DNA of 64,000 nucleotides from Planotetraspora kaengkrachanensis. GTDB lineage: Bacteria > Actinomycetota > Actinomycetes > Streptosporangiales > Streptosporangiaceae. This document shows positions 1 to 7,606 of this stretch, in pieces. The notes under the pieces are model-generated. The model was not told the origin of the DNA, made no database searches, and worked only from the letters and a program-made list of their open reading frames with translations. Every line of letters begins with the position of its first letter. Position 1 is the stretch's first letter. Made by a program: the position numbers and the translations under genes. Location of the stretch: positions 248,001 to 312,000 of the forward strand of contig NZ_BONV01000005.1 of assembly GCF_016862895.1 (NCBI RefSeq). Reading direction: 5' to 3'.

Positions 1-186
1 TCTGATCAATCTGGTCACGCTCCGCGACCCGCCCCTGCAGCATCAGCACAACTTATCTATTGCTTGCACATTCCTCTCAATCGCACCCTTTCTCCCGCAT
101 CGGACACGGATTCTCGCCGCCGAACCGGGCCTGCCGACGTGCCGATAGCTTCCCTTAACTTCCCTAAACCTCCTCCGCATGGCATG

Positions 187-203
187 CTTGAAGGGAATTC
201 AAG
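187..203. promoter_or_regulatory. Inverted repeat upstream of the HTH gene
   Basis: CTTGAA (187-192) and TTCAAG (198-203) form a perfect 6-bp inverted repeat with a 5-base spacer, ending about 16 bases before the GTG start of the HTH gene. It could be an autoregulatory operator or a leader hairpin. The rest of bases 1-218 shows no convincing gene. Confidence 0.35.
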
Positions 204-218
204 GGACAAGAGGGTGTT

Positions 219-659
219 GTGGTGTCCGACCAGCTCTATTCGGTGGACCAGGTGGCCGACCTACTGGGACTCCATGTGAAGACCGTTCGCGGCTACGTAC
301 GTGACGGCCGGTTGAAGGCGGTCCGCATCGGGGGCAGGCAGTACCGGATCGCCCGCGACGACCTCGAGGCGTTCACCGGGCATCCGGTCGCCACGCCGGC
401 GCGGGAGGACGCGCGGCGGCACCGGCGGACCGAGGTGACCGGCATCGTGCAGATCGACGCCGTCGACCCGACCACGATGAACCGCCTGAGCACCCTGGTC
501 ACGGCTTCCGTCGCCCACCCCCATGACGGCGAACGCCTGCACATCGAGATCGTCTACGACGAAGAGAGGGCGAGCATGAAGATCATCCTTGTGGGCGATC
601 TGAACACCACCGCCGACCTGCTCAAAATCATCAGCGTGATCGCGGACGAGCAGCCGTGA
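219..659 (+). CDS. Excisionase/MerR-type helix-turn-helix protein
   Basis: The GTG start at 219 has AGAGGG a few bases upstream. The first ~55 residues of this 146-residue protein are a winged helix of the excisionase/MerR class: VDQVADLLGLHVKTVR, then VRDGRLKAVRIGGRQYRI and a DDLEAF helix, as in the AlpA/Xis HTH_17 domain. The C-terminal ~80 residues are a separate domain I do not recognise; its predicted strand-rich HIEIVYDEE and IILVGDL segments suggest a ligand-binding or dimerisation module. The stop overlaps the start of the hydrolase gene (GTGA), so the two are probably cotranslated. No integrase or phage gene is nearby, so a chromosomal regulator is more likely than a true excisionase. 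Confidence 0.85.
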   Translation: MVSDQLYSVDQVADLLGLHVKTVRGYVRDGRLKAVRIGGRQYRIARDDLEAFTGHPVATPAREDARRHRRTEVTGIVQIDAVDPTTMNRLSTLVTASVAHPHDGERLHIEIVYDEERASMKIILVGDLNTTADLLKIISVIADEQP

Positions 660-1543
660 GCGCCCTCTACACCTCGGCAGAGGGCGCACGCGCCGTCGAG
701 CGGCGTTACCGCGAGTACCTCGACGCCTGGCCGGTGCCCGGCGAGCAGTCGCGCGTCCCGACCCGCGAGGGCGAGACGTTCGTCATGTCCTGCGGGCCGC
801 GGGACGCCCCTCCCCTGCTTCTGCTGCACGGGTCGAAGGCGAACGCGGCGATGTGGGCGGCGGACGCCGCCGTCTGGTCCGCGCACTTCCGCGTCCACGC
901 CGTCGACATGATCGGTGAGCCGGGTCTCAGCGCGCCCTCACGGCCCGCGCTCGGGTCGGAGGCGTACGCGTCGTGGCTCGACGACGTGCTGGACGCCCTT
1001 GGCGTCGAGCGCGCGTCACTGGCCGGAGTCTCGCTCGGCGGATGGCTGGCCGTCGACTACGCGGCCCGGCGCCCCGAGCGGATCGACCGCCTGGTGCTCC
1101 TGTGCCCCGGCGGCATCGGCCGGCAGAAGTACGGCGTGCTGCTCGCGGCCGTGCCGCTCGCCCTGTTCGGGCGGCGAGGACGGCGGACCCTTATGCGGCT
1201 CGTCCTCGGCGTCCGCCCGTCCGCGGAACAGAGCACGGATCCGGAGAGCGCCCGGTCGTTCGCCGATTTCGTGATGCTCATCGACAGGCACTTCAGGCCG
1301 CGGAGGGATCGGCTCCCCGTCTTCGCCGGCGAAACGCTCCAGCGGCTGACGATGCCCGTGCTGGTGATCGTCGGCGGCAGGGACGCCCTGCTCGACTCGT
1401 ACGGCACCCGCCGGCGGATGGAGCGGAACGTGCCGCACGCGACGGTCGACCTCCTGGAGGACGCCGGGCACCTCCTGCAGGGGCAGACGTCGCGGATCCT
1501 CGGGTTCCTGCGTGACACGGAGGGAGATCGCGGTCATGCCTGA
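656..1543 (+). CDS. Alpha/beta-fold hydrolase
   Basis: This 295-residue protein has the classic hydrolase layout: oxyanion loop LLLHGS (residues ~55-60), nucleophile elbow GVSLGGW with Ser126, acid in GGRDALLD (Asp243), and His272 in DAGHLL. It resembles carboxylesterases and epoxide-hydrolase-like enzymes; the substrate cannot be told from sequence. The GTG start overlaps the TGA of the HTH gene, and the end overlaps the DUF4180 gene by 8 bases, giving a three-gene operon probably controlled by the HTH protein. No signal peptide is seen, so it is cytoplasmic. Confidence 0.9.
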   Translation: MSALYTSAEGARAVERRYREYLDAWPVPGEQSRVPTREGETFVMSCGPRDAPPLLLLHGSKANAAMWAADAAVWSAHFRVHAVDMIGEPGLSAPSRPALGSEAYASWLDDVLDALGVERASLAGVSLGGWLAVDYAARRPERIDRLVLLCPGGIGRQKYGVLLAAVPLALFGRRGRRTLMRLVLGVRPSAEQSTDPESARSFADFVMLIDRHFRPRRDRLPVFAGETLQRLTMPVLVIVGGRDALLDSYGTRRRMERNVPHATVDLLEDAGHLLQGQTSRILGFLRDTEGDRGHA

Positions 1544-1928
1544 CACGCTGCGGCACCTCGGCGGCGTCCCCGTCCTCGTGTGCGAGCCCGAGGGGCCCGT
1601 GCTGCGCGGCGAGCGTGAGGCGCTGGACCTCATCGGAGAGGCGTTCGGCGTGGGCGCGGAATGGGTCGCGGTGCCGGCGAGCCGTCTCGGTGAGGACTTC
1701 TTCCGGCTTCGCACGCGGGTCGCCGGCGACGTCATCCAGAAGTTCGTCAACTACCGGCTCGGTCTCGCCGTCCTCGGTGACGTCACCTCGCACACGAACG
1801 AGAGCCCCGCCCTGCGCGACTTCGTCTACGAGAGCAACAGAGGCGCGCAGACGTGGTTCCTCCTCGACGCCGAGAGCCTCGCCGACCGGCTGGCGCGGAC
1901 CACCGCCGCCGACGGCTCAGGAGACTGA
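1536..1928 (+). CDS. DUF4180 domain-containing protein
   Basis: I chose ATG 1536 because GGAGGGAG lies 9 bases upstream; an upstream in-frame GTG at 1512 has no such site. The 130-residue product matches DUF4180: a central FFRLRTRVAGDVIQKFVNYR stretch, then LAVLGDV and a conserved RDFVYESNRG segment near the C terminus. The biochemical function of this family is unknown; members often sit beside regulators in soil bacteria. It is the last gene of the HTH-hydrolase-DUF4180 operon and ends at a strong hairpin. Confidence 0.85.
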   Translation: MPDTLRHLGGVPVLVCEPEGPVLRGEREALDLIGEAFGVGAEWVAVPASRLGEDFFRLRTRVAGDVIQKFVNYRLGLAVLGDVTSHTNESPALRDFVYESNRGAQTWFLLDAESLADRLARTTAADGSGD

Positions 1929-1954
1929 CGGGCCCGGCAGGTCTGGACGGAGAC

Positions 1955-2016
1955 CGCGAAGCCGTCCCCCACAGTGCGTCGACTGTGGCGGGTCGAGCAC
2001 GGGGGACGGCTTCGCG
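1955..2016. terminator. Bidirectional hairpin between convergent genes
   Basis: CGCGAAGCCGTCCCCC (1955-1970) and its exact reverse complement (2001-2016) form a 16-bp stem with a 30-base loop, itself holding CACAGT/ACTGTG. It lies between the convergent DUF4180 and FMN-reductase genes, so it can stop transcripts from both sides. There is no U-tract, as is common in actinomycetes. Confidence 0.75.
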
Positions 2017-2051
2017 TCACCGCGTCACGGCGCGGCGGCTCCGGAGCGTTC

Positions 2052-2618
2052 TCAGACGGCCGACGCGCGGAGCGGCGCGAGGGCGCGGCTCCAGGCGACG
2101 AGCTGGTCGAGGAGGGTCGTGAGGCTGTCCTCGTGGTAGGCCGCCGGGGTGAAGATGTGGTAGTTCTCGAAGTCCGTCGCCAGCGACAGCGCCACCTGCG
2201 CGCGCACGTCCGCGACCTGCAACTCGGCCATGATCAGGCGAAGGTGCTCCACCGCCCGGGCACCGCCGACGGAGCCGTAGCTGACGAAGCCGGCCGCCTT
2301 GTTATTCCACTCGCCGTACAGGAAGTCGATGGCGTTCTTCAGCGCGCCTGACGTGGAGTGGTTGTACTCCGGCGTCACGAAGACATAGCCGTCGAACTCA
2401 GCGATCTTCGCAGCCCACGCATGGGTGTGCGGCTGCGAGTACTGGCCCATCGACGGGGGGACGGCCTCGTCCAGGTGGGGCAGGTTGTAGTCCTTCAGGT
2501 CGACAAGCTCGAACTCGGCGTCGCTGCGCTTGCTCGCCAGCTCGAGGACCCACTTGGCGACGGCCTCGCCGTTGCGGCCCGGCCGGGTGCTTCCGAGAAT
2601 GATCGCGATCTTGGTCAC
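2052..2618 (-). CDS. NADPH-dependent FMN reductase
   Basis: The 188-residue flavodoxin-like protein has the family hallmarks: KIAIILGSTRPGRNG for the FMN phosphate, then FVTPEYNHSTSGALKNAID and FVSYGSVGG. It reduces FMN, quinones or azo compounds with NAD(P)H in the cytosol. I chose GTG 2618 because family members start just before KIAII; the frame stays open to an ATG at 2672. It is divergent from a MarR gene, an arrangement typical of MarR-controlled quinone or electrophile stress reductases. A TTGACG/TACTGT promoter fits at 2721-2748. Confidence 0.9.
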   Translation of the reverse strand: MTKIAIILGSTRPGRNGEAVAKWVLELASKRSDAEFELVDLKDYNLPHLDEAVPPSMGQYSQPHTHAWAAKIAEFDGYVFVTPEYNHSTSGALKNAIDFLYGEWNNKAAGFVSYGSVGGARAVEHLRLIMAELQVADVRAQVALSLATDFENYHIFTPAAYHEDSLTTLLDQLVAWSRALAPLRASAV

Positions 2619-2720
2619 GGGAAACTGCACTTTCTTTGAGATCGGGACAGTGCGCCCGCCCAGGGGAAACAAAAGGGCAGCTCAGGGCGCCACGCCCAAA
2701 ATAGTTGCTGAGCGGAACAA

Positions 2721-2748
2721 ACAGTAGCACCGGTTGTTGCTTCGTCAA
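2721..2748 (-). promoter_or_regulatory. Predicted sigma-70-type promoter of the FMN reductase
   Basis: Read on the minus strand, TTGACG (2748-2743) and TACTGT (2726-2721) are separated by 16 bp. The region is AT-rich against its surroundings and lies between divergent reductase and MarR genes, where the MarR protein would be expected to act. GTTGCT/AGCAAC-like half sites recur here, but no clean palindrome stands out. Confidence 0.5.
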
Positions 2749-2790
2749 GTAAATAGGTCGTTGATTAGGCAAGGAAGTAGACTGGCCCCC

Positions 2791-3255
2791 GTGGCAGCCA
2801 CACACCTCCAGCCCCTGTCGGCCGACGAAGAGGCCGCCTGGCGGGCTCTGGCTCATGCGCTCATCGTCCTGCCGCGCGCCCTGGACGCCGAACTCGTCGC
2901 CGGTCACGGCATGAGCCTGAGCGAGTACGGCGTCCTGGTCCAGCTCTCCGAGGTGCCCCACCGGCAGCTCAGGATGAGCGAGCTGGCGTCGATGAGCAGT
3001 TTCACCCCCGCCGGCATGACGCGCATCGTCGACCGGCTCGTCGCCCAGGGCTTCGTCGAACGCCGCAAGTGCGCGGCGGACGGCAGGGGGTCGTTCGCGG
3101 TGCTCACCGATGCCGGTTTCCGCCACCTCGAGACCGCCTACCCCGCCCATCTCGCGAGCGTTCGCCGGCACGTCATGGACCACATCGACCCGGGCGATCT
3201 CGACGCGTTCATGCGCATCATGTCCAAGGTGAGCGAGTCGGCATGCCGAGGGTGA
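2791..3255 (+). CDS. MarR-family transcriptional regulator
   Basis: This 154-residue protein has the MarR winged helix: LSEYGVLVQLSEVP, then recognition region MSELASMSSFTPAGMTRIVD, and the wing RKCAADGRGSFAVLTDAG. The GTG at 2791 is preferred (AAGGAAG 13 bases upstream), although the frame is open to a TTG at 2734. MarR proteins usually repress a divergent detoxification gene and release DNA on binding a phenolic ligand or on cysteine oxidation. The divergent FMN reductase is the obvious target. Confidence 0.88.
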   Translation: MAATHLQPLSADEEAAWRALAHALIVLPRALDAELVAGHGMSLSEYGVLVQLSEVPHRQLRMSELASMSSFTPAGMTRIVDRLVAQGFVERRKCAADGRGSFAVLTDAGFRHLETAYPAHLASVRRHVMDHIDPGDLDAFMRIMSKVSESACRG

Positions 3256-3285
3256 GCGAGCCGGCCGCGGCCTGACCCGGCCCCG

Positions 3286-3726
3286 TCACATCCCGTCGTC
3301 GACGCCCTGGCCCGCCGGTTCGCCCGTGCCCGCTTTCATCAGAGCGCACCGGTCGAACGCCAGGCAGCCGCAGCTCGCGCACCCTCCGAACACCTCGCGG
3401 GCGCGCCGCAACCTCGAGAGCCTGTCGTCGAGATGCGTGCTCCAGCAGCGCGCGGCCCTGATCCAGAACTCCCTGGTCGGGGCGGCGCCTTCGGGCAGGA
3501 TCCCGAGGACCTCCCCGATCATCGCGACGGGCACGCCCGCGTTCCTCGAAGCCCGGATGAACGCGACCTTGCCCACCGCGGCATGGCCGTACCTGCGCTG
3601 GTTCCCGGGAGTGCGGCGGCTGCGGAGCAGCCCCTGCCGCTCGTAGAACCGCAGCGCCGTGGCCGGCACACCGCTGCGCTCGGCCAGCTCGCCGATCGTC
3701 AGCTCGTCGGCCTCTCTCGGTGACAC
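3286..3726 (-). CDS. soxR: SoxR-type redox-sensing MerR regulator
   Basis: The MerR winged helix (LTIGELAERSGVPATALRFY) is followed by a dimerisation helix and the [2Fe-2S] ligand set C-x2-C-x-C-x5-C at Cys116, 119, 121 and 127, which matches the cluster spacing of E. coli SoxR. At 146 residues it has the usual SoxR length. In actinomycetes SoxR responds mainly to redox-active metabolites rather than superoxide and activates a small set of oxidoreductases and transporters. The GTG start lies only a few bases after a TAGGGT -10-like element, so the mRNA may be leaderless. The divergent NmrA-like gene is the likely target. Confidence 0.92.
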   Translation of the reverse strand: MSPREADELTIGELAERSGVPATALRFYERQGLLRSRRTPGNQRRYGHAAVGKVAFIRASRNAGVPVAMIGEVLGILPEGAAPTREFWIRAARCWSTHLDDRLSRLRRAREVFGGCASCGCLAFDRCALMKAGTGEPAGQGVDDGM

Positions 3727-3742
3727 GCGATCACCCTAGCTT

Positions 3743-3764
3743 GACTTACACCATTGTTTAAGTC
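3743..3764. promoter_or_regulatory. Candidate SoxR operator
   Basis: GACTTA (3743-3748) and TAAGTC (3759-3764) form a perfect inverted repeat with a 10-bp spacer, overlapping a TTGACT -35-like hexamer facing the NmrA gene. It lies between divergent soxR and its presumed target. MerR-family proteins bind such dyads inside promoter spacers. Confidence 0.6.
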
Positions 3765-3846
3765 CGAGCCTTTCCCCTGAGGCGCCCGCGCGGGTTCCTC
3801 GCGCCGGTCATGCGGGCCGGCGGTCTGCGACATCGAGGGGATGTTC

Positions 3847-4713
3847 ATGTCTGGTTCTCTGGTGATCGGCGCGACCGGCAACGTCGGGCGGCACGTCGTC
3901 TCCCATCTGCTGGACGGCGGGGCCGACGTGCGGGCCCTGGCCCGCAGGCCGGCGGCCGGCCTGCTGCCCGAGGGTGTGCACGTCGTGCAGGGCGACCTCA
4001 CCGACGCGGGCACGCTCGACGCGGCGCTGGACGGAGTGACGAAGGTCTTCCTGCTCTGGCCCTTCCTGTCCGCCGACGCGGCGCCCGCGGTCGTGGACGC
4101 GCTCGCCGGGCACGCCCGCCAGGTCGTCTACCTGTCCGCGATGTCGGTCCGCGATGATCTGAAGCCGGAGGAGAACGGGTTCTGGGGCGAGGTCGAGCAC
4201 CTCATCGAGCGCTCGGCGCTCGACTGGACCTTCCTGCGGGTCGGCGGCCTCGCGGCCAACACACTCGGATGGGCGGACCAGATCCGCACGGAAGGCGTCG
4301 TGCGATGGCCGTACGGCGCGGCTGCCCGGTCCCTCATCCACGAGCGGGACGTCGCGGCCGTGGCGGCGCGGGCCCTCCTCGAGGACGGGCACACGGGCGC
4401 GAAGTACGTCCTCACCGGGCCGGAGGCGGTCACTCAGGCGGACCAGGCGCGCCTGATCGGCGAGGCGATCGGCCGGCCCGTGCGCTGGGAAGAGCTGCCT
4501 CCGGAGTCGGCACGGGAGCAGTTGCTCGCCTCGTGGGGCGATCCCGCCTTCGTCGACGGCGCGCTGGGTTACTGGGCCACGCTCGCCGACCGGCCGGAGC
4601 CGGTGACGCACACGGTGGAACAGGTCACGGGCGTACCCGCGCGCACGTTCGGCGAATGGGCGCGGGAGCACGCCGGTGTCTTCTCCCCCGCGGCTCGGAG
4701 CTCACGCGCATAG
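3847..4713 (+). CDS. NmrA/SDR-like NAD(P)-binding oxidoreductase
   Basis: The N-terminal Rossmann motif VIGATGNVGRHV identifies an atypical short-chain dehydrogenase of the NmrA/NAD(P)H-binding class, 288 residues. ATG 3847 is preferred over ATG 3841 because GAGGGG ends 6 bases before it. Related proteins (QOR2-like) act as quinone reductases or redox-sensing dehydrogenases. A SoxR-dependent epimerase/dehydratase-like gene is known in the Streptomyces SoxR regulon, so the divergent pairing here supports a role in dealing with redox-active compounds. The substrate is not predictable. Confidence 0.88.
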   Translation: MSGSLVIGATGNVGRHVVSHLLDGGADVRALARRPAAGLLPEGVHVVQGDLTDAGTLDAALDGVTKVFLLWPFLSADAAPAVVDALAGHARQVVYLSAMSVRDDLKPEENGFWGEVEHLIERSALDWTFLRVGGLAANTLGWADQIRTEGVVRWPYGAAARSLIHERDVAAVAARALLEDGHTGAKYVLTGPEAVTQADQARLIGEAIGRPVRWEELPPESAREQLLASWGDPAFVDGALGYWATLADRPEPVTHTVEQVTGVPARTFGEWAREHAGVFSPAARSSRA

Positions 4714-4744
4714 GCCGATCTCCGGGTGGCCTTCTGCGCGTGTC

Positions 4745-5860
4745 TCAGGCGTCGGCGTCGGCCGGACGCACCGAGGCCGACCAGCGCTGCTCGATCCGGC
4801 CGAACCGCCAGACGGCCAGCGCGACGACCCAGGTGAGCACGAACAGCGCCACGATCCCGTAGCCGACGTAGTTGAGGTCGAGACCGGCGATCGCCGCCAG
4901 CGGGCCGGTCTCGATCCCGAGCTTGTCCGCGAGCAGTCCGAGCAGTTCGACGGCTCCGACGATGACCGCGACCGCCACCGACAGCGCCGTGATCGTGATG
5001 TTGTAGTAGACCTTGCGCACCGGCTTGGAGAAGGCCCAGCCGTACGCGAAGTTCATGAAGCAGCCGTCGATGGAGTCCAGCAGGCTCATCCCCGCGGCGA
5101 ACAGCACGGGCAGGGTGAGCACGGCGTACCAGGGCAGGTTGAACACCGCCGCGCCGCCCGCCAGGACCAGCAGGGACACCTCCGTGGCCGTGTCGAATCC
5201 CAGGCCGAACAGCAGTCCGATCGGATACATGTGCCAGGGCTTGCGTACCGCCTTGGTGGCGCCCGACAGGATCCGGTTCATGAAGCCGCGCTTGTTGAGC
5301 TGCTCCTCCAGCGCGGCCTCGTCGAAGGCTCCCCGGCGCATCTGACGGAAGACCTTGAGGATGCCCCACAGGACGATCATGTTGATCAGCGCGATGATCA
5401 CGAGGAAGACGCCGGACACGAGCGTTCCGATGAGCCCGGTCACGCTCTGCAGGGTGGACGACTCGCTCTCGACCTGCCCCGCGAGGGTCCGCACGCCCAG
5501 GCTGAGGAGCAGGCACAGGCCGAACACTATCGACGAGTGGCCGAGAGAGAACCAGAACCCCACGGAGAGCGGGCGCTGACCGTCGGCCATCAGCTTCCTG
5601 GTCGTGTTGTCGATGGCCGCGATGTGGTCGGCGTCGAACGCGTGCCGCATGCCCAGGGTGTACGCCGTGACGCCCAGGCCCACGGTGAAGGCGCCGGACG
5701 TCCCGAGCTGGTAGTGCCGCGGGGCGATCAGGGCGAGGAGGGAGAACCAGCCGGCGATGTGCAGGGCGATGACGAAGGCCGCCATCCCCCCGAGCCGGAT
5801 CCACTCCTCGCGCGACATCCCCGACATTCGGCGCCGTACCGCGGCCGCCGGACTTCCCAT
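4745..5860 (-). CDS. Nickel/cobalt transporter of the NiCoT family
   Basis: The protein carries the NiCoT signature RHAFDADHI (residues 72-80), LGFDTATE, and GMSLLDSIDG, with about eight membrane helices and 371 residues, as expected for HoxN/NixA-type permeases that import Ni2+ or Co2+ at high affinity. The start at ATG 5860 is supported by AAGGGGGG 6 bases upstream; the frame extends to 5914 without support. A Nur-box-like sequence lies 38-54 bases upstream, so nickel repression is likely. Nickel would serve urease, Ni-SOD or hydrogenase encoded elsewhere. Confidence 0.93.
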   Translation of the reverse strand: MGSPAAAVRRRMSGMSREEWIRLGGMAAFVIALHIAGWFSLLALIAPRHYQLGTSGAFTVGLGVTAYTLGMRHAFDADHIAAIDNTTRKLMADGQRPLSVGFWFSLGHSSIVFGLCLLLSLGVRTLAGQVESESSTLQSVTGLIGTLVSGVFLVIIALINMIVLWGILKVFRQMRRGAFDEAALEEQLNKRGFMNRILSGATKAVRKPWHMYPIGLLFGLGFDTATEVSLLVLAGGAAVFNLPWYAVLTLPVLFAAGMSLLDSIDGCFMNFAYGWAFSKPVRKVYYNITITALSVAVAVIVGAVELLGLLADKLGIETGPLAAIAGLDLNYVGYGIVALFVLTWVVALAVWRFGRIEQRWSASVRPADADA

Positions 5861-5897
5861 CCGAGCCCCCCTTAGGACATTCCGGATATTAGGGATA

Positions 5898-5914
5898 TTG
5901 CGAGCCCTTTGCAA
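5898..5914. promoter_or_regulatory. Nur box (nickel-responsive Fur-family operator)
   Basis: TTGCGA, five bases, TTGCAA matches the Streptomyces Nur box (tTGCaa-N5-ttGCAA) at all but one position and lies directly upstream of the NiCoT nickel permease gene. Nur represses nickel uptake when nickel is plentiful, so position and target agree. Confidence 0.75.
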
Positions 5915-5944
5915 TTGGGAAGTGTCGGCGAAGGGGGACTCCGA

Positions 5945-6799
5945 TCACCAGGCGCCCGCCGGGGAACCGAAGAAATCACGCAGCGGCCGGGCCACGACGA
6001 GGGGGTCGTCGTCCGGCGCCGAGTGTCCGACGCCCGGCAGGGTGATGCTCCTCGCCTGCGGCAACACGGCGGCGAGTCGCTTCAGGGCGCCGTCGAAGTA
6101 AGCGGGGCTCCGCGTTCCGCCGAGCAGCAGCACGCGCGCCGGCAGCGTCGCGTATTCCTCGACGGTGTCGGCCACTTCTGTGATGATGCGCACGTCGTAG
6201 TGTTGCGTGGGGATCAGTTCTGCGATGGGGACGTCATCCTCTGGAAGGTCCCGCTGGAGGCGCGAGCCGATCGCCATGAGGGGCACGAGCACGAACCGCG
6301 GGACACGACCGAACACCGGCTCGGCCCCCAGCCCCTTCATCGCCGTGACCAGCGCAGAGCCGATCCTGCCCGTGGCGATCTCACGGTCGTAGCGCGGCAC
6401 CCACTCCAGCGGCACCGAGCCGTCGAGGGACAACGGCGGCTCGTAGAGGGCCAGCCGGTCGATCGCGGGGGTGACGAGGGCCGCGCGCAGCGCGACGAGC
6501 GCACCCGAACTCAGGCCGAAGACCCGGGTGGCACCGGTCGCCGCGACGAGGGCCTGCAGGTCTTCGACCTCACGCACGACGCCGAAGTCGTCACCGTGAG
6601 GTCCGCTGAGCCCGCGTCCTCGCCGGTCGGGCACATGGACGGTGAACTCGGCCGAGAGCGCCCCTGCGAGTTCCATCAGGTGCTGCGCCGCCAGCATCCC
6701 GCCGTGCAGGAAGATCAGGCCGGGGCCGTGGCCGACCTGACGGTAGCCGACCGTCGTGCCGTCAGCGGAGCGAACCTGACCTGTGACGTATCCGGGCAC
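5945..6799 (-). CDS. Alpha/beta-fold hydrolase
   Basis: A ~284-residue hydrolase with oxyanion loop IFLHGGM, nucleophile elbow GLSSGA (Ser about residue 98), and catalytic His in GVGHSAPDDD near the end. GTG 6799 is preferred because GGAGG lies 8 bases upstream; ATGs at 6805 and 6814 are in the same frame. It is divergent from a TetR gene with a tandem operator between them, so it is probably induced by an unknown ligand that the TetR protein senses. Substrate unknown; DRRGRGLSGPHG resembles peroxidase/esterase-type hydrolases. Confidence 0.88.
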   Translation of the reverse strand: MPGYVTGQVRSADGTTVGYRQVGHGPGLIFLHGGMLAAQHLMELAGALSAEFTVHVPDRRGRGLSGPHGDDFGVVREVEDLQALVAATGATRVFGLSSGALVALRAALVTPAIDRLALYEPPLSLDGSVPLEWVPRYDREIATGRIGSALVTAMKGLGAEPVFGRVPRFVLVPLMAIGSRLQRDLPEDDVPIAELIPTQHYDVRIITEVADTVEEYATLPARVLLLGGTRSPAYFDGALKRLAAVLPQARSITLPGVGHSAPDDDPLVVARPLRDFFGSPAGAW

Positions 6800-6859
6800 C
6801 CGCATCGCCTCCATCTACGTGACCGATGCGGCGACCTCGTCGACCACTCATATCGCCGC

Positions 6860-6893
6860 ACGTGAACAACGTTCACGTGTACATTGTTCACGT
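6860..6893. promoter_or_regulatory. Overlapping double TetR operator
   Basis: Two 19-bp dyads overlap by four bases. The first, ACGTGAAC-AAC-GTTCACGT (6860-6878), is perfect; the second, ACGTGTAC-ATT-GTTCACGT (6875-6893), is imperfect. Their centres are 15 bp apart. They lie between the divergent hydrolase and TetR genes, ending 38 bases before the TetR start. Confidence 0.8.
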
Positions 6894-6931
6894 AGGCGGA
6901 GCCGGACTGTCAACCCGTCCAGGAGGGTCCA

Positions 6932-7513
6932 GTGGGAGAGCGGCAGGCCCAGGTCCTTCAGGCGGCGATCGAGTTGCTCGACGAGGTCGGCCTGGACGGT
7001 CTGACCATGCGGGTGCTGGCGAGCAGGCTGGGGGTCCGCGCGGGCGCGCTGTACCGGCACTACCCCAGCAAGCAGGCCCTGCTTGACGCGATGGTCGCGC
7101 ACCTCGCCACTCCACCGGCCGGCCCGCCTGCTCCCGACCGCCCCTGGGACGAGCGGCTGCGCGACGTCGCGATGGGCATGCGCGAGGTCAGGCTGGCCCA
7201 TCTCGACGGCGCGCGGCTCATGTCCACCTTCCACCATCCGGGCGGCGACGCCGTCGCCGGCTTCCACGGCCTGGTCGGCGTCCTGGTCACCGCCGGCCTC
7301 CCCGCCGACGGTGCCCTCGTCGCCGTCGACACCGTCGTGGCCTACGTCAACGGCTACACGATCGAGGAACAGGCCCGGGAAGACGTCGCCGGTGCCCGGT
7401 CCCGAGAGCAACGCGACCGCGCCTTCGGCGACGGCCTCGAACTGATCATCTCGGGCGTCCGGGGATCCCTGCGAGATCAGCCCGGACCAGCCGGATCCGG
7501 ACGCGGCGCGTGA
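6932..7513 (+). CDS. TetR-family transcriptional regulator
   Basis: Residues 5-50 form the TetR HTH: VLQAAIELLDEVGLDGLT, then RLGVRAGALYRHYPSKQALLD, the family recognition helix with the Y-x-H/Y-F/Y-x-x-K pattern. The C-terminal half (residues 75-190) resembles the TetR_C ligand domain of tetracycline-repressor-like proteins. GTG 6932 follows AGGAGG with a normal spacer. It probably represses itself and the divergent hydrolase through the double dyad upstream; the inducer is unknown. Confidence 0.92.
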   Translation: MGERQAQVLQAAIELLDEVGLDGLTMRVLASRLGVRAGALYRHYPSKQALLDAMVAHLATPPAGPPAPDRPWDERLRDVAMGMREVRLAHLDGARLMSTFHHPGGDAVAGFHGLVGVLVTAGLPADGALVAVDTVVAYVNGYTIEEQAREDVAGARSREQRDRAFGDGLELIISGVRGSLRDQPGPAGSGRGA

Positions 7514-7606
7514 CTTGTCGAGCCTGGCCGCCTGAGCGATCAGGTGGTGCCGCTCCGCTTCGCCGGTGGTCCTGGCAGCGGCTGCGCGGCAGTTCGCCGC
7601 GGCGGC

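Noticed and set aside
64-279. A 71-codon frame at the left edge
   Set aside because: It overlaps the HTH gene in another frame, starts with TTG without a ribosome-binding site and has no recognisable motif.
219-659. Phage or integrative element excisionase
   Set aside because: HTH type fits, but no integrase, attachment repeat or tRNA is nearby, and it is coupled to a hydrolase gene.
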